Shown here: in pieces, positions 61,178-64,000 of the stretch
Layout of the letters: the number at the start of each line of letters is the position of its first letter
How positions within the stretch are numbered: the first letter of the stretch is position 1
Origin: Clostridia bacterium
Lineage (GTDB): Bacteria; Bacillota; Clostridia; UBA1381; UBA9506
DNA: 64,000 nucleotides
Direction: 5' to 3'
NCBI GenBank assembly: GCA_017416855.1
Contig: JAFQAZ010000011.1
Span: 124,001 to 188,000, forward strand
Notes under the pieces: generated by a model
What the model was told of the DNA's origin: nothing
Database searches by the model: none
The model's input: only the letters and a program-made list of their open reading frames with translations
Position numbers and translations under genes: made by a program

Positions 61178-62179
61178 TCAAATACCGTTCAGTATAAATT
61201 CCATATCAGGAACAGATTCATCCTGAATAATATCTATCTTATGTAAACCAAATTCTTCCTGCAACCGAATAATATTTCTTCGCTTTTGTCCGCATAGGAC
61301 GGAAACAAATCTGGGATGTACACGGACAGAAACTTTATCTGATGTAATGGAAGCCATTTTCATACAAATTGAATTGTAACATACCTCACTTAAAACTAAC
61401 TCTCCGAAAGCTGGGTGAAAGGGCCCGGCTACCAGATCTTCTGTCTTCATATCTAAAAGTCCCATTCTGATGACTTCAATATTCCGTTCTGTATAAAACC
61501 TATATAACCGGCTGCACTGCCAAACGGCCTCTTCAACAGAAAGAGGTGTATATTGTCCGTTTTTATACAGTTCATCCAGGCCGGTATCCCGTATGACTAA
61601 TGTGGGATAGATTCTAACGCAATCCGGCGAGAGCTTTGCAAATTCTTCAGCCGTCATCATTGCCTTTTCAAAACTATCTCCGGGGAGGCCAATCATCATC
61701 TGCAACCCAAGACCAATACCGCTTTCCCGTATGGCTTGTGCGGCTCTTTTTGTCTGTTCTGCAGAATGACCGCGACGGTTAAAAGCAAGCACATCATCAT
61801 CCATTGACTGCGCACCTAGTTCAACAGTTGTTACACCAAAGGATAACAAACGCTTCAGCACTGTTTCGTTAATATAATCCGGACGTGTTGAAAGCCGTAT
61901 GCCGTCCACCTTCCCTGCCAGTTTTGCTTTGTGAGCCAATGATAATAATGCCTCTTGTTTGGGTGCAGGAATGCCGGTAAAACTGCCACCAAAGAAACCA
62001 ATTTCAAGAACATCGCCGGGTTGCTTGCGTGAGATGCCTTCTTCAATAATTAATGCGGCCCGCTCCGGTGTCATTTCTTCACGAAGACCGGTAATTTTCT
62101 TCTGGTCACAAAACAGACAATCACAGGGGCAACCCCAGTGCGGAACAAAAATCGGAATCGTTTTATGTTTAACGGCCAC
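61178..62179 (-). CDS. Radical SAM protein, Elp3-like
   Basis: The protein of about 333 residues has the cluster motif HWGCPCDCLFCDQ (CxxxCxxC), IGFFGGSFTG, LSTRPDYINETVL and QMMIGLPGDSFEKAM. It is like the radical SAM domain of the Elp3/HemN-related group but lacks an acetyltransferase domain. Similar genes are often between rnc and smc in Clostridia. The function is unknown; a tRNA or other RNA modification is possible. The GTG at 62179 has AGGTGAG upstream; another GTG is at 62188. The start overlaps rnc. Confidence 0.85.
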   Translation of the reverse strand: MAVKHKTIPIFVPHWGCPCDCLFCDQKKITGLREEMTPERAALIIEEGISRKQPGDVLEIGFFGGSFTGIPAPKQEALLSLAHKAKLAGKVDGIRLSTRPDYINETVLKRLLSFGVTTVELGAQSMDDDVLAFNRRGHSAEQTKRAAQAIRESGIGLGLQMMIGLPGDSFEKAMMTAEEFAKLSPDCVRIYPTLVIRDTGLDELYKNGQYTPLSVEEAVWQCSRLYRFYTERNIEVIRMGLLDMKTEDLVAGPFHPAFGELVLSEVCYNSICMKMASITSDKVSVRVHPRFVSVLCGQKRRNIIRLQEEFGLHKIDIIQDESVPDMEFILNGI

Positions 62180-62870
62180 TGCTCTCACCTAACTTTGTTA
62201 GTGCATCCTTGGCCGCCATTTGTTCGGCATTTTTCTTGCTCTTGCCTTCACCTTGTCCCATTACCTGACCATCAATTCTCACCTGAACAAAAAATGATTT
62301 GCTGTGGTCAGGGCCGGATTCGCCAATTACATCATAATGAATTTCAACGGCACCGCCTGCTTGTACACATTCCTGCAGCGCAGTTTTATAATCACTTACA
62401 GTTTTTCCCTTAACAGCATCCTGAATGGTTTCGTATAACTGACCCAGCAGCCATTCTCTCACCACATCAATGCCACCATCTAAATAAATAGCAGCAATCA
62501 ACGCTTCATACGCATCAGCCAAAATGGAGACTCTTGTGCGGCCACCGGTGAGCTCTTCGCCTTTTCCTAAAATCAGAAAATTTCCCATTTCAATATTGGT
62601 GGCACAGGCCCACAGTGACCGCTCACACACGATGGTTGCGCGGGCTTTCGTTAAGTCCCCCTCAGGTAAATTCTGATAATTTTCAAATAAAAACTTGCTG
62701 ACAATAAGGCTCAACACAGAATCGCCCAAAAACTCAAGACGTTCGTTGAATAAAATGTGTTTTCCGCGATTTTCGTTTGCATAAGAGCTATGCGTGAGTG
62801 CTGTTTGTAATAAATCCGGCTGATTGAACTTGTAGCCGATAATTTCCTGAAATGCTTTTAAATGATTCAT
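62169..62870 (-). CDS. rnc: Ribonuclease III
   Basis: The 233-residue protein has the catalytic signature FNERLEFLGDSVLSLIVS, then LADAYEALIAAIYLDGG with the second metal Glu, and a C-terminal double-stranded RNA-binding domain (TALQECVQAGGAVEIHYDV, AEQMAAKDALTKLG). It processes rRNA precursors and other duplex RNA. ATG at 62876 abuts GAGGA; the ATG at 62870 is better spaced. It is preceded by the acpP terminator. Confidence 0.97.
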   Translation of the reverse strand: MNHLKAFQEIIGYKFNQPDLLQTALTHSSYANENRGKHILFNERLEFLGDSVLSLIVSKFLFENYQNLPEGDLTKARATIVCERSLWACATNIEMGNFLILGKGEELTGGRTRVSILADAYEALIAAIYLDGGIDVVREWLLGQLYETIQDAVKGKTVSDYKTALQECVQAGGAVEIHYDVIGESGPDHSKSFFVQVRIDGQVMGQGEGKSKKNAEQMAAKDALTKLGESSGR

Positions 62871-62947
62871 GTTCATTCCTCTTTTATAGCCAATCCGTCA
62901 TTAAAATGCAGAAAAATTCTGAGCTTTAATGGTGTATTGGCATAATG

Positions 62948-62980
62948 TTTTAAAAGCCCCGCGATTGGCGGGGCTTTTAA
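62948..62980 (-). terminator. Terminator after acpP
   Basis: The 11-bp stem AAAAGCCCCGC/GCGGGGCTTTT with a 5-base loop has T-rich ends on both strands and follows the acpP stop by a few bases. Confidence 0.88.
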
Positions 62981-62982
62981 TG

Positions 62983-63210
62983 TTAGCAATTTGCTTTAAT
63001 GTACTCAACAATATCTCCAACAGTTTTGATACCGTCAGCCTCACCATCGGCAATCTCCATATCAAACTCCTCTTCAAACGCCATAATTAGCTCAACAACG
63101 TCTAAGGAGTCTGCACCCAAATCGTCCACCAATGATGTGTTCATTGTAATGGAATCTTCATCTACTCCTAATTGTGTTGCAATGATTTCTTTAACTGTTT
63201 CAAACTCCAT
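62983..63210 (-). CDS. acpP: Acyl carrier protein
   Basis: The 75-residue acidic protein has the phosphopantetheine site [21 protein letters not shown], with Ser as the attachment residue. It carries acyl chains in fatty acid and phospholipid synthesis. GGAGGTG precedes MEFETVKEI. It lies downstream of plsX, the acyl-ACP:phosphate acyltransferase that uses it; fabD and fabG, which often lie between, are absent. Confidence 0.97.
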   Translation of the reverse strand: MEFETVKEIIATQLGVDEDSITMNTSLVDDLGADSLDVVELIMAFEEEFDMEIADGEADGIKTVGDIVEYIKANC

Positions 63211-63292
63211 GATTTTCACCTCCATAGAATGTCGACAAACTGTCGTTACCAAATTCCTTTATGATGAATTGCAAAGCAATTATCACACAAAA

Positions 63293-64000
63293 CTACTCAT
63301 CATCTTCAGTTTCAGCCGCTTCTTTCTGCATAGTTGCCACAATGGACTTGATTTTTTCGTTAATTCCTGCTGAAAGATAAGCACTTGTTGCTGAAACGGC
63401 ATTTTTGATTGTTTTAGCATCTGAACTGCCATGTGCTTTAAAAACAACACCGTCAATACCAAGAAATGGTGCTCCTCCATATTCTGAGTAATCCATTTTG
63501 CCTTTAATAACCTTAAGACCAGGTTTTAATACAGCTGCGGCAAGCTTAGTGCCCAAATTCTTATAAAAGGCTTGTTTTAACATTGAAAACAATGTACCGG
63601 CTGTACCTTCGATTAATTTAATGACAACATTACCGGTAAAACCATCACAAACAATAACATCAGCGCCACCGGATAACACTTCGCGGGATTCGATATTACC
63701 AATAAAATTCAGCTTTTCTTCATTTTTTAACAAAGCATAGGTTTCTTTTGTTAAGGCATTCCCCTTTGCTTCTTCCACACCAATATTCAAAAGAGCTACA
63801 CGAGGATTTTTAATGCCTAAAATATGCTCAGCATAAATAGAACCCATATGTGCAAACTGAACTAGCTGAAATGGTTTACAATCGGCATTGGCACCAACAT
63901 CTAAAATAACACCCGGAGAATCCGTAACATTTGGCATCAGCGTCGTTAATGCCGGGCGCTTAATCCCCTTAATGCGACCTAGCACACGAAAAGCGCCTGC
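63293..64000 (-). CDS. plsX: Phosphate acyltransferase PlsX, C-terminal part (cut by window edge)
   Basis: The reading frame is open to the right edge, so the N-terminal third lies outside. The visible 235 residues include AFRVLGRIKGIKRPALTTL, GVILDVGANADCKP, GADVIVCDGFTGNVVIKLIEG and EYGGAPFLGIDGVVFKAHGS, which are diagnostic of PlsX. It makes acyl-phosphate from acyl-ACP for PlsY. The C-terminal tail KEAAETEDDE is acidic. Confidence 0.96.
   Translation of the reverse strand, partial: AGAFRVLGRIKGIKRPALTTLMPNVTDSPGVILDVGANADCKPFQLVQFAHMGSIYAEHILGIKNPRVALLNIGVEEAKGNALTKETYALLKNEEKLNFIGNIESREVLSGGADVIVCDGFTGNVVIKLIEGTAGTLFSMLKQAFYKNLGTKLAAAVLKPGLKVIKGKMDYSEYGGAPFLGIDGVVFKAHGSSDAKTIKNAVSATSAYLSAGINEKIKSIVATMQKEAAETEDDE

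Noticed and set aside
1-64000. CRISPR arrays, prophage, IS elements, rRNA and tRNA genes
   Set aside because: I looked for repeated spacers, transposase motifs, integrase-attachment duplications and cloverleaf-type sequences and found none convincing. A tRNAscan-SE and Infernal run would settle the RNA genes.

Overview
The window comes from a spore-forming, low-to-medium G+C Firmicute, most probably an anaerobic member of the Clostridia. The evidence is the sporulation genes (spoIIP, spoVAD, the complete spoIIAA-spoIIAB-sigF operon, a spoVB-like flippase), a ferredoxin-dependent 2-oxoacid oxidoreductase, type III glutamine synthetase, an S-layer protein with SLH domains, GatCAB, strong AGGAGG ribosome binding sites and sigma-A promoters with 17-bp spacers. 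I see no prophage, insertion sequence, CRISPR array, rRNA or tRNA. This is core chromosome with a few accessory islands.

Layout. 1-2.8 kb: start of proC, an Asp23/Gls24 protein, an unlisted-size 42-residue Asn/Gln peptide gene, folT behind a tetrahydrofolate riboswitch, and a lone spoVAD. 2.8-12.9 kb: spoIIP, then a rightward run birA, DUF4340 protein, a degenerate MetH-like protein, recR, trmN6, rsmI, two M16 peptidase homologues (ymfF/ymfH) and lgt, closed by a strong terminator. 13-16.6 kb: glnN, facing nth-tlyA. 16.7-20.3 kb: an AraC regulator divergent from a D-lyxose isomerase-like cupin and a GH42 glycosidase, which looks like a small sugar-catabolic island. 20.3-20.9 kb is a 600-bp A+T-rich gap leading to a tyrosine recombinase with a perfect 14-bp inverted repeat in its leader. 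21.9-29.9 kb (leftward): recX-priA-def-fmt-xth, and a P-loop ATPase followed by ferredoxin, alpha and beta subunits of a 2-oxoacid oxidoreductase whose gamma subunit is absent.

30-33 kb: small membrane and Cys-rich proteins (36-residue TM peptide, DUF421/DUF4363 pair, DUF1540-like), rlmH and walJ. 33-40 kb: an SLH surface protein, then proS co-oriented with a Zn-motif lipoprotein and a family-5 solute-binding lipoprotein. 40-44.3 kb (rightward): an amidohydrolase and a MATE exporter, then the spoIIA operon behind a sigma-H-like promoter. 44.3-56.7 kb (leftward): a tightly packed cluster dxs, U32 peptidase, DUF624, HAD phosphatase, gatC-gatA-gatB, a Cys-rich YkgJ-like protein, mnmE, spoVB-like, mazG, with no internal terminator that I can see. 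56.8-64 kb (leftward): plsX (cut by the window end), acpP, rnc, a radical SAM protein, smc and a pair of half-size TSUP transporters.

Functionally most genes are translation and RNA-modification enzymes (fmt, def, proS, gatCAB, mnmE, rsmI, trmN6, tlyA, rlmH, U32), DNA repair/replication restart (recR, priA, recX, nth, xth, smc) and sporulation control. The least explained items are the MetH-like protein with lost zinc ligands, the Asn/Gln peptide, the recombinase leader repeat, and the gamma-less oxidoreductase. Several starts were moved from the longest possible ORF to the start that has a properly spaced Shine-Dalgarno sequence; these are noted per gene.
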